From contig JADJYW010000011.1 in NCBI GenBank assembly GCA_016719605.1, forward strand, positions 1 to 62,059: a DNA stretch of 62,059 bases, given 5' to 3'. Made by a program: the position numbers and the translations under genes. How positions within the stretch are numbered: the first letter of the stretch is position 1; the number at the start of each line of letters is the position of its first letter. Below the pieces are notes generated by a model. It was not told the origin of the DNA. It was given only the letters and a program-made list of their open reading frames with translations, and did no database searches. Below, one piece after another: positions 1-11,314 of this stretch. This stretch comes from Lewinellaceae bacterium. Lineage in GTDB: Bacteria; Bacteroidota; Bacteroidia; Chitinophagales; Saprospiraceae.

Positions 1-6
1 TGGCGC

Positions 7-782
7 TTACGGCGCCCATTTTTTTCGCTCCACCAGCGTTCCGAGTTGTTTCCAGGTCAGGGTAAAATCGGCTTGCCCAACCGCGTACGCGCCGCCACTC
101 GTATGGATTGTACACAAAACGCACACCTCCGGCACCACGCAGTAGTTGGCCGGCAAGGGCCAGCGGCGCATCCGGCTCCAGGAGCAGGTCGGCCAACTCC
201 ACCCCGTTGCTCCTTGCGGTGTACTTCCAAAAACGCTTTTTTCCAACCAAAGGGCGCAAGGCGCTGCCGTATCGGCAAACAACTCCTCCAGCCGAACAGA
301 TTCGGCGGTTTCTAGTGTGAAAAGTATTCAGCACCGTGTAGTAGTACCCGTGCGCCCCGCCCGTGAAGGCGTAGCCGTTCATTTCTATGGAAAGATAACG
401 ATTGCTTTGCATGGCCACCCGGCTGTCCAACTCCATGGAATACGACATGGAGAAATCGGGATTTGCATCGTAGTCGGCTTGCAACATCTCGAAAAACCGA
501 ACGGCCGCTGTGTCGAGTGCCGCCTGGAACGGGAGGTTCAGGTCTGCATTGGCAGCAAGATAGACCACAACCTGAATAGAATCGTTCAGCCGCCGCACCA
601 CCGCAGAATCAGGCGCCGGACACCACCGGGTACGACAACCGCATCTCGGCGCACAAGGAATCGTTCACGCATTGGCGGGCAGTGAATTGCTCCGTTTTTA
701 TCTGAACAGGGGTGGGCGATTTTGCAGGCAACCAAAAAAACAGGCCGGCGAACAGCGCGATCGGGAAAGCTTTGTTTTTCAT
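7..782 (-). CDS. DUF4163/DUF3298-type secreted protein (frameshifted)
   Basis: Begins with MKNKAFPIALFAGLFFW, a signal peptide or lipoprotein leader, followed by a DUF4163-like part (RYLSIEMNGYAFTGGAHGYY) and a C-terminal DUF3298-like part (a YNPYEW-type segment, then QADFTLTWKQLGTLVERK before the stop). This family is related to the extracytoplasmic part of RsiV-like anti-sigma proteins, but here it stands alone and has no sigma factor beside it. The 776-nt span is not a multiple of three and at least two frame changes are needed to read it, near 280 and 610. Downstream of cysteine desulfurase on the same strand with about 70 bp between them. Domain assignment is from remembered family patterns; molecular function unknown. 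Confidence 0.6.
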
Positions 783-853
783 ATTCAAATTTTTGCGGTT
801 GAAAGTTCGAATGTATCGGACAGCAACCCGCCCGATATTGCTGCGGGATTGAT

Positions 854-2000
<1,147 letters not shown>

Positions 2001-2038
2001 GGCGGAAGATGGTGCATGTTGGAGGAAAATCGGGCGGG

Positions 2039-2046
2039 CAAAGGTA
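2039..2046 (-). promoter_or_regulatory. Bacteroidota -7 element TACCTTTG upstream of cysteine desulfurase
   Basis: Matches the Bacteroidota housekeeping -7 consensus TAnnTTTG. It lies 39 bp before the desulfurase start codon. I see no convincing -33 TTTG at the best spacing. Confidence 0.5.
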
Positions 2047-2101
2047 GCAAACTGCAGCCGTACCTGTACGAGAGGCTGTGGGTTGAAACCCGCCGGTACA
2101 G

Positions 2102-2773
2102 TCAAAGCGGATTGGCCACTATGGCCCATCGAGGAATGCCAGGTACCGATCAGCGAGCGCTCGTAGGCATTTCGGTAGAGCAGTTCGAGAAACTGTTGGC
2201 GGGGGATATTATGCGCACCGAGGCTGCTGAGGTGGGCGGTTTCCTGTTGGCAATCAACCAGCGAAAAGCCGGATTTTTCCAATGCCCGCACAACGGTGAT
2301 GAAGCCGGCCTTGGAGGCATTGGGTACCCGAAAACATACTTTCTCCAAAAAATACACGCCCCAGCGCCAGCCCGTACAGGCCGCCCACCAACGCGCCGTT
2401 CTGCCAAACCTCCACGGAGTGCGCCACGCCCTGCCGGTGCAACTCGGTGTAGCCCTCGACGAATGATTCCGCGATCCAGGAGCCGTCTTGTCCGGCGCGC
2501 GGCGTTTGGGCGCAAGCCCGAATCACCTGCTCGAAACAGGTGTCGAGCGTGTAGTCGAACTTGTTTTGGTTGAAAACAGCGCGCATGCTTTTGTAAACCT
2601 TGATCTCGGCGGGAAACAAAATAAAACGCGGGTCGGGCGAGTACCAGAAAAAACTGCCTTCATCTTCAAACCAGGAAAAATCCCGTTCCGATATGCCAGA
2701 ACGAGTCGCTCCGGGCTTAGGTCACCGCCAACTGCCACCCGCCCGGTTCCGCCAGGGGGTGCAGAAGGGTCAT
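2102..2773 (-). CDS. aat: Leucyl/phenylalanyl-tRNA--protein transferase (frameshifted)
   Basis: Transfers Leu or Phe from tRNA to N-terminal Lys/Arg of proteins, marking them for ClpAP degradation. The reading starts MTLLHPLAEPGGWQLAV, changes frame into GGDLSPERLVLAYRNGIFP, then FILFPAEIKVYKSM, WIAESFVEGYTELH, GVAHSVEVWQNGALVGGLYG, FFGESMFS and finally RALEKSGFSLVDCQQETAHLSSLGA. These are the conserved blocks of the family in order, and about 224 codons is the normal size. At least three frame changes are needed (about 2710, 2610 and 2350). The exact stop is uncertain because the frame runs open into the desulfurase; 2102 is the best in-register stop. Its start overlaps or abuts the 3' end of the fucosidase gene. 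Confidence 0.8.
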
Positions 2774-2808
2774 TTCGTGTTCGTTGATCCAGAAACAGGC
2801 ACGAACGG

Positions 2809-4230
2809 CTAATGGGTGCGATGGAAAAAACCCAGGCATAGTTGCAGGGAGGCGTGTTGCGCAGTGCTTCGGGCACCCTGAATCCGGGTGTCGCCGGCGG
2901 CGCATTTCCCAGACGAGCGGTTGCGCGCGTCCGAGCAGGCGCACGGCGCTGCCCGCAGCCGGGCAGATATTTTTCAGGATGATCTGTTCAGGCATTTTCA
3001 CTTCTTTTTCCTCCGCCAGATAGAGCGCGTACATGGTGTCGCCTTTTTGGGTGAATGCGATATTGTCTTGCCGAAACACGCCACTGTCCGGTGTTTTTGT
3101 ACCGTAGATAGCGGCGCTGTTCACCGACATCCAGGCGCCGATGGCTTGCAGGCGCTCGTAGTCTTCGGCGTGCCACGCAATCAACCGGCCCGGGGCTATG
3201 TTGAGCAGCAGATTGCCGCCCTTGCTCACCACATCACAAAGCGCGTGCACCAGCCGGCGCGGACTTTTATAGTTTTCCTTCGCGATATACGACCACGAAT
3301 CGCCCATGGTCATGCAGGTTTCCCGGCACCCCGAGCGGGGCGGGCGGAATGCCCTGTTCGGGGTGAGGTGGTTCTCGAAGGCACCCGGAATCCAGCGGTC
3401 TACCACCAGGATGCCGGGCTGCCGTTAGCGGGCCAGCGGCTATACGGGAGCATGTCCACATCCTGCCCTTCCGGGATGCCCCGTTGCCAGGACTCGAACA
3501 CGGTCAATATGGTAGCGGCAGCCCAGGCCCCGTCGAGCCAGAGCAGATCAAGGCAACCATAATCGGTACAGAGTTCCTCAGTTGGTTGAACGTGCAGTCC
3601 CGGAAGCGCTGGTACCGGTCGGGATATTTGTTCCAGATCATAGCTGATATTGCGGTCTTTGGGGGGGAAATAAGGCCACCAGAAGTCCGGGCTGTGCCAG
3701 TCGGGTTTGGAAAATAGGCGCCCACCTTTGAATCCCCTGTGCCGGAAGGCACCGAAGATTTCTTTGGCCACATTGGCCCGCGGGTTTGCTGAAAACGGAC
3801 ACTGCGCGGCAGTGATTTTGTAGTCCGTTTGCCGGGTATCAAACATACAAAACCCGTCGTGGTGTTTGGTGGTAAACACCATGCCAGCGCATACCGGCCG
3901 TGCGGGCGGCATCGGCCCATTTTTCCGGGTCGAAGCGGGTTGGGTTGAACGTTGTTTGCAGGTTTTCATACGCCGTTTTGTAGGTGTACCAATCGGCTGC
4001 ATAAGGGCCGCGGCGCTCGCACCAGCCCTCGTCCTCGGGGCAGAGGCTCCAGCTCTCCACGATGCCCCACTGGCTGTATGTGCCCCAGTGCATAAGCAGG
4101 CCAAACTGGAGATCTTGCCATTCCGACAAATTTTGCCGCACAGCAGCGTCTTGGGCAGAACATACAGTCGGGCGTGGTGCTGGGCGGACAGCGAAAGCGG
4201 CAATAGTGCCAAAAACAGAAACCGGAGCAT
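2809..4230 (-). CDS. Alpha-L-fucosidase, GH29 family (frameshifted)
   Basis: Secreted glycoside hydrolase removing alpha-L-fucose from glycans. It opens with signal peptide MLRFLFLALLPLSLSAQ, then FGLLMHWGTYSQWG (the GH29 FGlFiHWG block), TTKHHDGFCMFDT, DLLWLDGAW (the region of the catalytic nucleophile Asp), WSYI, and VSKGGNLLLNIAPG followed by IGAWMSVNSAAIYGT, the typical GH29 C-terminal barrel motif. Total about 474 codons, normal for the family. At least three frame changes are needed (around 3900, 3500-3400 and 2850). No SusC/SusD or other polysaccharide-utilisation genes lie nearby, so it is not in an obvious PUL. A TATCTTTG element is 22 bp upstream of the start. Confidence 0.85.
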
Positions 4231-4251
4231 AGTGGCGGGCAATTTTTTCGG

Positions 4252-4259
4252 CAAAGATA
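4252..4259 (-). promoter_or_regulatory. Bacteroidota -7 element TATCTTTG upstream of the fucosidase
   Basis: Exact TAnnTTTG match on the minus strand, 22 bp before the fucosidase start, giving a short predicted leader. Confidence 0.5.
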
Positions 4260-4444
4260 GGCGCGGGCGGGTGTTTTGAATTTCAGGTTTTGAGTTTCGA
4301 GTTTGCCGGCGGCAATTGACCGTCCCAAAACGTGTACTGGCCCCGCATTCGGGTGTGTTTATCGAGAACGGAGCACGGGCTGCAACCCGGCCCCGAAGCC
4401 GTCGTGTCTGTATGGCCGAAACAAAAACAAATAATTATTGAAGC

Positions 4445-4788
4445 ATGAAAACAAAACTCATTTTGACGCTTGCCCTTTTTGGGCCTGAACAAGCCGCCAT
4501 TGGGCGCCAATCTCCGCAGTACCGACCGACCCGCAACAACCTTATGTCGAGGTGGTCGTCACGCAGGAAAAAATCTGGTTGATGGTAGACGAACTCCCCG
4601 TGGGTAGCCTGCCCGTACAGGTAATTGGCTCCGACGGCAAGGTAGTGCTGCAAAAAGTATTTACCACGGAGACGGAAGACTGGTCGCTCGACGTAGCCAA
4701 CCTCCCCTCCGGCAAGTATAAAATTTTGATTGGATCCGCTCAGACAGAGTACCTGAACAAACAAGGTGGTTCAGAAGGATTGCTCTGA
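4445..4788 (+). CDS. Small secreted protein, about 114 aa (frameshifted)
   Basis: Starts MKTKLILTLALF, a short signal peptide, and after one frame change near 4540 continues as VVVTQEKIWLMVDELPVGSL, SDGKVVLQKVF, and LPSGKYKILIGSAQTEYL before the stop. The final LPSGKYKI pattern resembles the last strand of type IX secretion sorting domains (LxxGxYxl), but no passenger domain precedes it, so it is more like a free-standing beta-sandwich. No function can be assigned. It lies on its own between divergent and convergent neighbours. Confidence 0.5.
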
Positions 4789-4827
4789 AACACAAACAAA
4801 TAAACTCAGGGTCGGGGTCGGCAAAGC

Positions 4828-4984
4828 ATTGCGCGGTTTTCTTGCGCGATTACGGCCGTTGGTCTCTGGCAGTTGGCCACGTTCAAAGATTGGCTTGCCA
4901 CCCTCTTCCCGGAAACCGGACAATGCGCGGTTTTTTCCGAAAGTTGCCGCGATTATCGGCCGTTGGTCCCTGGCAGTTGGCCAC
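4828..4984. repeat. Two imperfect direct repeats (about 53 and 64 bp)
   Basis: Copies at 4828-4880 and 4921-4984 share a TGCGCGGTTTT head, a GCGATTAYCGGCCGTTGG centre and the tail CTGGCAGTTGGCCAC. They directly precede the DNA methyltransferase. A shorter related string (GGCCGTTGG) recurs between mreC and mreB near 45558. Confidence 0.6.
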
Positions 4985-5010
4985 CGGCTCCAAACGCGCC
5001 ATTGTCCCAC

Positions 5011-5775
5011 ATGAACAAAATATACAACGAAGGCTGCATCATCGGCATGGCACGGCACCTGCCCGATGCCAGTGTTGATTTGGTCATCACTGATCCGCCA
5101 TTCGGTATCGAATTTCAGGCCAAACGCGGGAATTACAACCGCAAGGACAGTCGCGTGCTGGAGGGGTACACGGAGGTGAAAGGCGCGGACTACCTCGAAT
5201 TTACCCGCGCCTGGCTTGCCGAAGTGAAACGTGTACTGAAACCGGAAGGCAGTCTCTACATTTTTTCCGGCTGGAACTACCTCAAGGAATTGCTCATTGC
5301 CTTAGACGAATTGAACCTCACCCTGGTGAACCACCTCGTCTGGAAATACCAGTTCGGACTCGTCACCAAACGCAAGTATGTCACGTCCCACTACCATATC
5401 CTGTTCGCTTGCCCCAACGATAAAAAACGCGCGTTTTTCCCCTACGCCCGTTTCGACAAGGACGCCAAGCACCCGGACGGCGGCAGCGCCCACTACAAGG
5501 ACAAGGAAGACGTGTGGACCATATCCCGCGAGTACTGGAACGGCGATGTGAAAACGCCCACCAAACTGCCGGCCGAAATTATCCGAAAAATACTGGCCTA
5601 CAGCAGCAGGCCCGGCGACGTGGTGCTCGACCCGTTTCTCGGCTCCGGCCAAGTGGCCGTGGTGAGCAGGCTGGAAGGTCGGCAGTATGTCGGGTTCGAG
5701 ATTGTGCCGGAGTACTTTTCGTTTGTGCAAAAAAGACTGGACAGCGGTGTGTACCGGGTGAAGGCGGAAGAATAG
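5011..5775 (+). CDS. DNA adenine/cytosine-N4 methyltransferase, beta-type, orphan
   Basis: S-adenosylmethionine-dependent DNA methyltransferase of the N6-adenine/N4-cytosine group. Catalytic motif IV DPPF is at residues 28-31 and the SAM-binding motif I (DPFLGSGQ) follows at about 207-214, so the motif order is the beta class. 254 residues, intact. The start was set at ATG 5011 because MNKIYNEGCIIGMARHLPDA is the usual opening of the family; the open frame upstream lies in repeats. No restriction endonuclease or specificity gene is adjacent, so it is likely an orphan regulatory or solitary methylase. Target sequence cannot be predicted. Confidence 0.85.
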   Translation: MNKIYNEGCIIGMARHLPDASVDLVITDPPFGIEFQAKRGNYNRKDSRVLEGYTEVKGADYLEFTRAWLAEVKRVLKPEGSLYIFSGWNYLKELLIALDELNLTLVNHLVWKYQFGLVTKRKYVTSHYHILFACPNDKKRAFFPYARFDKDAKHPDGGSAHYKDKEDVWTISREYWNGDVKTPTKLPAEIIRKILAYSSRPGDVVLDPFLGSGQVAVVSRLEGRQYVGFEIVPEYFSFVQKRLDSGVYRVKAEE

Positions 5776-5797
5776 ATACGGTGGATTGAAACCCGCC

Positions 5798-7941
5798 CTA
5801 ATTGGCCCCAATGAGCGACTTTCCTTCTTCTTTGGATTTCAACTCGGCAAACGCATCAACGCCGCACTCCAGAAAGGCCCGGTACTCGGCCACATCGGGC
5901 GTATAGCCGCGGGGCTGGTTGAGCAGGGTTTTACCGTCGTTGTGCATCAGCACATACCAGGGCTGGGAGTTGCGTTGGAAGTTGTTGATCTGAAAACTGC
6001 TCCACTTGGCGCCCACCGTGCGGATTTTATCACCGGTATGTTTGTCGAGCAAGTACTTGAGTTTGCTCTCCGGGAACAGGCGTGCCTGGTCGTCCACATA
6101 CAGCGACACGACCACATAGTTGTTGCGCAGTTGTTTGAGCACCTCCTCTTTGTTCCACACGTTTTCCTCCATTTTTCGGCAGTTCACGCAGCCATAGCCG
6201 GTGAAGTCCACAAAAAGCGGTTTGTTTTCCAGTTGGGCTACTTTCAGGCCCTCGTCGAAGTCTTTGTAGCAATCGAGTTCGTGCGGGCAATCCATGGGGC
6301 GAAAGTAGTTGTAGTGCACGGGCGGGGCGATACCGCTGAGCAGGCTCAGGGATTGGTAGTTGAGCAGCCCGTTGCCGATATAGGCTGCAAACGCGAGCGC
6401 CAAAACGCCCATCACGGCCCGCGAAACCCCCGGTTTTCCGGATGCCCCCTTGAGTTTGGGCAGCAGTCCCAACTGGTACAAACCCAGCAGCAACGCGCAG
6501 ATAAACCACAACGCCAGGAACAATTCAAATTTCAGGATGCCCCAGTGGCGCACCATGTCGGCCGTGCTGAGGAATTTGAACGCCAGTGCGAGTTCCACAA
6601 AACCGAGCGTGACTTTCACGTTGTCCATCCAGTTGCCCGACTTGGGCAAACTTTGCAGCCAGCCGGGGAACATGGCAAAAAGCCCGAACGGCAGCGCCAG
6701 CGCCAGCCCGAAACCGGTCATGCCGATCAGCGGACGAATGGGGACAAAACCGAACAGCGCGTCGCCCGCATTGGCTTGGCTGTTTCTACCAGCAGTGTAC
6801 CCACGATGGGGCCGGTGCAGGAAAACGATACCAGTGCCAGCGTGAACGCCATGAAAAATATACCGAGCATGCCGCCCTTGTCGGCCATTTTGTCGCTCTG
6901 GTTCACCCACGAAGAGGGGAGCGTGATTTCGAACAAGCCGAAAAACGACAGCGCAAACACCACGAATACCACAAAAAGAGCAGGTTGAAGTACATATCCG
7001 TACTCATCTCGTTGAGGATGGAAGGGCCGAAAATGGAGGTCAGCAAAATACCGATGCCGACATAAATGAGCACGATGCTGGAGCTGTACCACAGCGCATT
7101 GCGCAGGCCCGTGGCCCGGTCGCGGGAGCGTTTGGTGAAAAAACTCACCGTCAGCGGGATCATTGGGAACACGCAGGGAGTGAGCAGCGCAACCAGCCCG
7201 CCCAAAAATCCCGCGATGAATACCCACCATGCCGAACTGGTTTCTTCTACCTCTGCCGCACATGCATTCACATATTCGTTCGGGTTGATAGCACGCTTGG
7301 AGTCAAAATTTCCCTGAAAATTTGCGTCGCCCGATGCTTCCGCCGATGTGCCGGCATCGGCGTCGGCAGGCGGGGGGGCAGCGCCGGTGTCGCCGCCTGC
7401 ATCACCGTCCGTAGTAGCCGGGGGCGGGGCAGGCGTCTCCGTTTTTTCGTCTTTTTTGGGCGCGTCGGTGGCGGGTTTGGCGGCTGCGGCAGGCAGCACA
7501 AATTTGAAATCGGCATCCTTGGGCGGCAGACACATTTCGTCATTGCAGACCATGAACGTCACATACCCTGAAATCGGCAGGCTCGCATCGGTCACGTCCA
7601 CGCGCTGCGTGAAAATGGCTTTGCCGGCAAATTTGGTCAGGTTCATGCCAAACACGTTGTCGTACTTGGTGAACTTGTTGCCGCTTTCCTTGGCTTTACC
7701 GTTTAGTTTGAAATGTTTGCCTTCTTCAAACGTGATGGAGGTGGGCACGGGGCCGTCCTCGCTTTCGAGAAACTGGGAGTAGGTGTTCCAGCCCTCGTCT
7801 ATGGTGGCGGTGAAGATCAGGTCATACGCGCCATTTCCGGCATCTTTGGACGTGAATGCCCACTTGACAGGGTTCTGGGAAACAAGCGCCGTAGCGAGCG
7901 GAAGGGCTAACGGGGTTAAGAGAAAAGTCGTTCAGTTTCAT
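5798..7941 (-). CDS. dsbD: Thiol:disulfide interchange protein DsbD family (frameshifted)
   Basis: Inner-membrane protein that carries electrons from cytoplasmic thioredoxin to periplasmic thiol proteins. Order of parts: signal peptide, N-terminal DsbD-alpha-like domain (GWNTYSQFLES, CNDEMCLPP), a low-complexity Ala/Pro/Asp linker, a multi-TM CcdA-like core with LTPCVFPMIPLTVSFF and FSCTGPIVGTLL (the two membrane cysteines), and a C-terminal thioredoxin domain with CVNC in FTGYGCVNCRKMEENVW. About 714 codons. At least three frame changes are needed (near 7925, 7000 and 6750). The Pro/Ala linker is longer than in enterobacterial DsbD. Confidence 0.88.
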
Positions 7942-8212
7942 GCCTCTGTTGTTCGTAAATTGGACTGCAAAGAAACGGCGTTTCCGGGCGGTTTTAACGT
8001 TTGAATCCCCCTTAAAACAACTTTAACCGGAAAGTATGTCCGCCTTAAGCCAAACAGGGCGGCTGATGGGGGGAAGGTTAAAAACATTAACGGGGGTGAA
8101 ACATCCGCGCAGAGCAAGTTGGGGCGAAAAGTAGTACACCCCCCGCCGGTACGCAACTCGTTTCTTTCAAATCACGAAAATGTCCGGGTGCCGTTTTTTA
8201 CCGGAAAGGCGG
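7942..8212. other. Divergent intergenic region between dsbD and the SIR2-like gene
   Basis: About 300 bp in which I see no gene, RNA or strong hairpin. It must carry the promoters of both flanking genes. A TTTCTTTG string on the minus strand near 7967 is a weak -7 candidate for dsbD. Confidence 0.5.
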
Positions 8213-8220
8213 TAAACTTG
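8213..8220 (+). promoter_or_regulatory. Candidate -7 element TAAACTTG upstream of the SIR2-like gene
   Basis: One mismatch to TAnnTTTG, 30 bp before the start of the SIR2-like gene. Weak support only. Confidence 0.3.
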
Positions 8221-8250
8221 CGCGGCTTTTTCATTAGCACAGATTGCCTT

Positions 8251-9398
8251 ATGTCTACCCAACCCGACACCGCAAATATCCCCTGGGATACACTCGCTCA
8301 AAGCATTGCCGACGGCGAAGCCGTACTGATTCTTGGCCCCGATGCCATACCGATGTATCCCTCCGGCCAGCCCAACGCTGCACCCGGCCAGGGAAGAGAT
8401 GACCTTTCGGCCGGTTGTCGCGCAAGGTCATTCGCGAAACGCCGGATATCGGCATCAACCTGTTTTATGAGCGCGACAGCCTGTTTCTGTTTCGCGACGA
8501 GATCAGCAAGAACAAGGCGCGTAAAGCGGTGCGCGAACTTGCCCGCAATCCAACCTGGCTGCCCGACGAAGAACTCCTGCGCCAGATTGTAGCCATGCCA
8601 TTTCACCTCGTGCTCTCTCTTTCGCCCGACCGCGCGGTGCTCGATGCCTTTATCCGGCATTTTCAGGAGCCGCAATTCGATTTCTGTACGCCCTACCGCA
8701 AAGACGCTGCCAAGTCTGTTCGGGAACCGGATCGCCACAACCCATTAGTATTCAACCTTTGTGGCCATGTTTTGGAAAAAGTGGACTCCCCGGTGCTGGA
8801 CTACTTCGACCTGTTCCAGTTGTTTATCAAACTGCTCAGCAACTCGGATGAAATTCCGAACCAGATGGGCCGAAAACTACAGGAAGCCGACACCTACATC
8901 CTGCTCGGTATTCAACTGGATCGCTGGTATTTTCAGATGTTTTTGCACTACCTCAACTGGCTGGACAACAACGCCTTCACCAATGTCAAACAAAATTTCC
9001 CCTTCGTGAGCCGTGTCAGCGACGATGCCCGGGAGTTTGTACTGTCCCAGTTTAATATCCGCCAGATTGCCCCCAGCCGCGCCGACTTCGACGCCCTGTA
9101 CAACGCCTGCGCCAAAAAAGGCATCCTGCGCGAACTCCATGACCCGCTCGGTCCGGCCGCCCTGCAAATCCGCTTGCTCACCAGCCAGGGAAAATACGAA
9201 GACGCCTTTGATGTACTCGAACGCCACGCCGCCGGTGAAGTCAAATCCGTGGAGTTGCCGCTCCTCCGGGCGCGTTTTTCTGAATGGAAACAAGCACAAC
9301 AAACCGGAACGGCCGACTCCCGCGATCTGGACGTCCAGATCAACCGAATCCGATATGCCCTGCTCACCTACGCCAGCCAACTTCCCGCCCATGCCTGA
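8251..9398 (+). CDS. SIR2-like protein, partner of the STAND NTPase (frameshifted)
   Basis: About 382 residues. The N-terminus IADGEAVLILGPDAIPMY fits the first nucleotide-binding loop of SIR2-like proteins (normally GAGxS, here GPDAI). Further blocks fit the family in order: FHLVLSLSPDRAVLDAF (like the TTNYD region), NPLVFNLCGHVL (like the KLHG block), SPVLDYFDLFQLFIKLL and QEADTYILLGIQLDRWYFQMF (like the FLGYSLxDWxF block). The KLHG histidine is replaced by cysteine. One frame change is needed near 8400. Its stop overlaps the start of the STAND gene by 8 bp, so the two are probably translationally coupled. SIR2-like domains in bacterial defence often deplete NAD; whether this one is active is doubtful. 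Confidence 0.6.
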
Positions 9399-11204
9399 AC
9401 AACGCCAACACCGATACCCCGGCATACAGCCGTTTACCGGGCAACAAAAAAATCTTTTTTTCGGTCGCGACGAAGATCAGGAGCAACTCCTGTCGCTCCT
9501 GCTGCTGGAAAGGCTGACGGTGCTTTTCGGCAAGTCCGGCTACGGAAAATCGTCCCTCCTGCAAGCCGGTATCGCCCCACGGCTGGAGCGGGAAACGCAA
9601 CGCGGGAAACGAACCTACACCCCGGTTTTTATCCGTTTCCACTCCCGACTCGGCAACGAACAGTACAACTGGTTCGACTGGTTCTCGTTCCACCTGGAGC
9701 AGCAAGTGCCCGGCCTGAATTGAAAACTCCCGCCGGCGTCCCCAAAACCATTTGGGGCGAACTCAAACGCAGAGAAACGGAAACCAATCAGGTTTTTGTG
9801 CTCATTTTTGACCAATTTGAGGAGATTTTCACCTATCCGCCCGACCAGATTGAGGCATTCAAAAACCAACTGGCCGATCTGCTGTACGCCGACATTCCGG
9901 AGTACCTCGAACAACACGAGGACGCACACTCCGAGGAGGAGGTCGCCTGGCTGAGCCAAAAAGTGGACGCCCGCGTTGTCATCGCCATCCGCGCCGACCG
10001 GCTCAGCGAACTGGATCAACTGAAAAACACCCTGCCGGCTATCCTGAACAAGCGGTACGAACTGCGCGCCCTGACACAGGAACAAGCCCGCGAGGCACTG
10101 GAAAAACCCGCCGCCCGCACCGGCGACGGCTTCCTATCACCGACCTTCTCGTGGTACCCCGATGCCCTCGAAAAATTGCTGACCGACCTCGCCCACAACA
10201 GGCAGGGGCGCGATACCGGCATCGAAGCATTTCAGTTGCAGGTACTTGCCCAGCATGTAGAAAACCGGGTGATCCAGGGGCTGGTGCCTGACCGGAACGG
10301 CGACGGCACCCCTGACGTAACGCTCAGCGACCTGCCCAATCTGGATCGGCTATACGAAAATTTTTATGAAGACTCGATCAATAAACTGACGCCCAGCAAC
10401 CGAAAAAAAGCCCGGCGCCTCCTGGAACAAGGGCTGATCTTCGAGGCCGACAACCAGCGGATCAACCTGCACGAAAAACTGATCCAACGCGACTACAAGT
10501 CAGATACCGCGCTCATCCAGGAACTGATTGACCTGCGGTTGCTCCGGGCCGAACCCAGCACATCCGGCGGACGCAACATTGAGCTCTCCCACGATGCTTT
10601 TGTACCGCCCATCCTGAACTCCGCCCGACGGCGCAAACACGATATGTGGAAACGGCGCGCCAAATTCTCGGGAGCACTCGCTATGCTTTGTGGTTTTGGA
10701 ATCCTGCTGAGCAGTTTGTTCACTATGCTCCAATCAACGGATGCGGAATACCAGCCGAGCGCCCAAGTCGTACAGGAAAATCTGGAACTCGTGCACGAAG
10801 TAGATTCGCTGCGGCGCATTCAGGCAGAACTGGACAGCGTTCGCGCCGTGATTCTGACGTATGTAGATTGTGTGAACCGGCATGATATCGAGTGTTGCTC
10901 CGCTGTTATGACCGATACGCTGGTGCGCTACCACCGTGTAGACAGTTTGCCGCGCCGGCAGCGCGAAAAACTGGATCGGGATTATTACCGCCGGCATGCC
11001 GGCGACAGAATCGCCGAGGTATCGTTTGTTACCGTAGAAAAGGTAGGCGAAAATTACGAGGCATCCATGAACGTACAATTTCGATACGAGAGGAAAGGTA
11101 CAGTTCCTGTCATTTATCAGATCAGACTCAACCGCGACCGGAAGATTTTTTACCTGCGTTCGCTGTTTGTAAAAGAGGAAACGTCATCCGGTAACCATGA
11201 ATGA
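9391..11204 (+). CDS. STAND-type (nSTAND1-like) NTPase with TM anchor and NTF2-like tail (frameshifted)
   Basis: Begins MPEQRQHRYPGIQPF then FFGRDEDQEQLL, the usual entry to nSTAND1 NTPases. Walker A is GKSGYGKSS at residues 47-55 and Walker B with sensor is VLIFDQFEEIF at about 137-147; IRADRLSELD follows. A winged-helix-like stretch (RLLEQGLIFEADNQRINLHEKLI and IELSHDAFVPPI) precedes one transmembrane helix at about 425-443. The last 130 residues (ILTYVDCVNRHDIECC, then beta strands) look like an NTF2/SnoaL-type pocket. One frame change near 9718, possibly with a few missing bases. Overlaps the SIR2-like gene. STAND proteins usually act as signal-gated switches for an effector. Confidence 0.75.
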
Positions 11205-11261
11205 AGAACAACTTTTCGGCGACGCCTACCAACCTCGCGAAATTGCCCAACGCGTTCAAAA
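11197..11261 (+). repeat. Truncated duplicate of the FNT gene start
   Basis: ATGAATG then 58 bp (11204-11261) identical to 12051-12108, the start of the FNT channel gene. The fragment's ATG overlaps the STAND stop codon and its frame ends quickly, so it is a remnant, probably the original FNT gene start before the toxin-antitoxin cassette arrived. Confidence 0.8.
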
Positions 11262-11290
11262 TCCACGCAACCTTTCGAAGATAAAGTCTG

Positions 11291-11298
11291 TATTTTTG
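11291..11298 (+). promoter_or_regulatory. -7 element TATTTTTG upstream of the antitoxin
   Basis: Exact TAnnTTTG match 17 bp before the antitoxin start; it lies inside the inserted segment, so the cassette brings its own promoter. Confidence 0.5.
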
Positions 11299-11314
11299 TA
11301 AAAATTTTATCGCC

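Noticed and set aside
5786..6988. 400-residue open frame on the plus strand
   Set aside because: It is the antisense shadow of dsbD, which has clear domain motifs.
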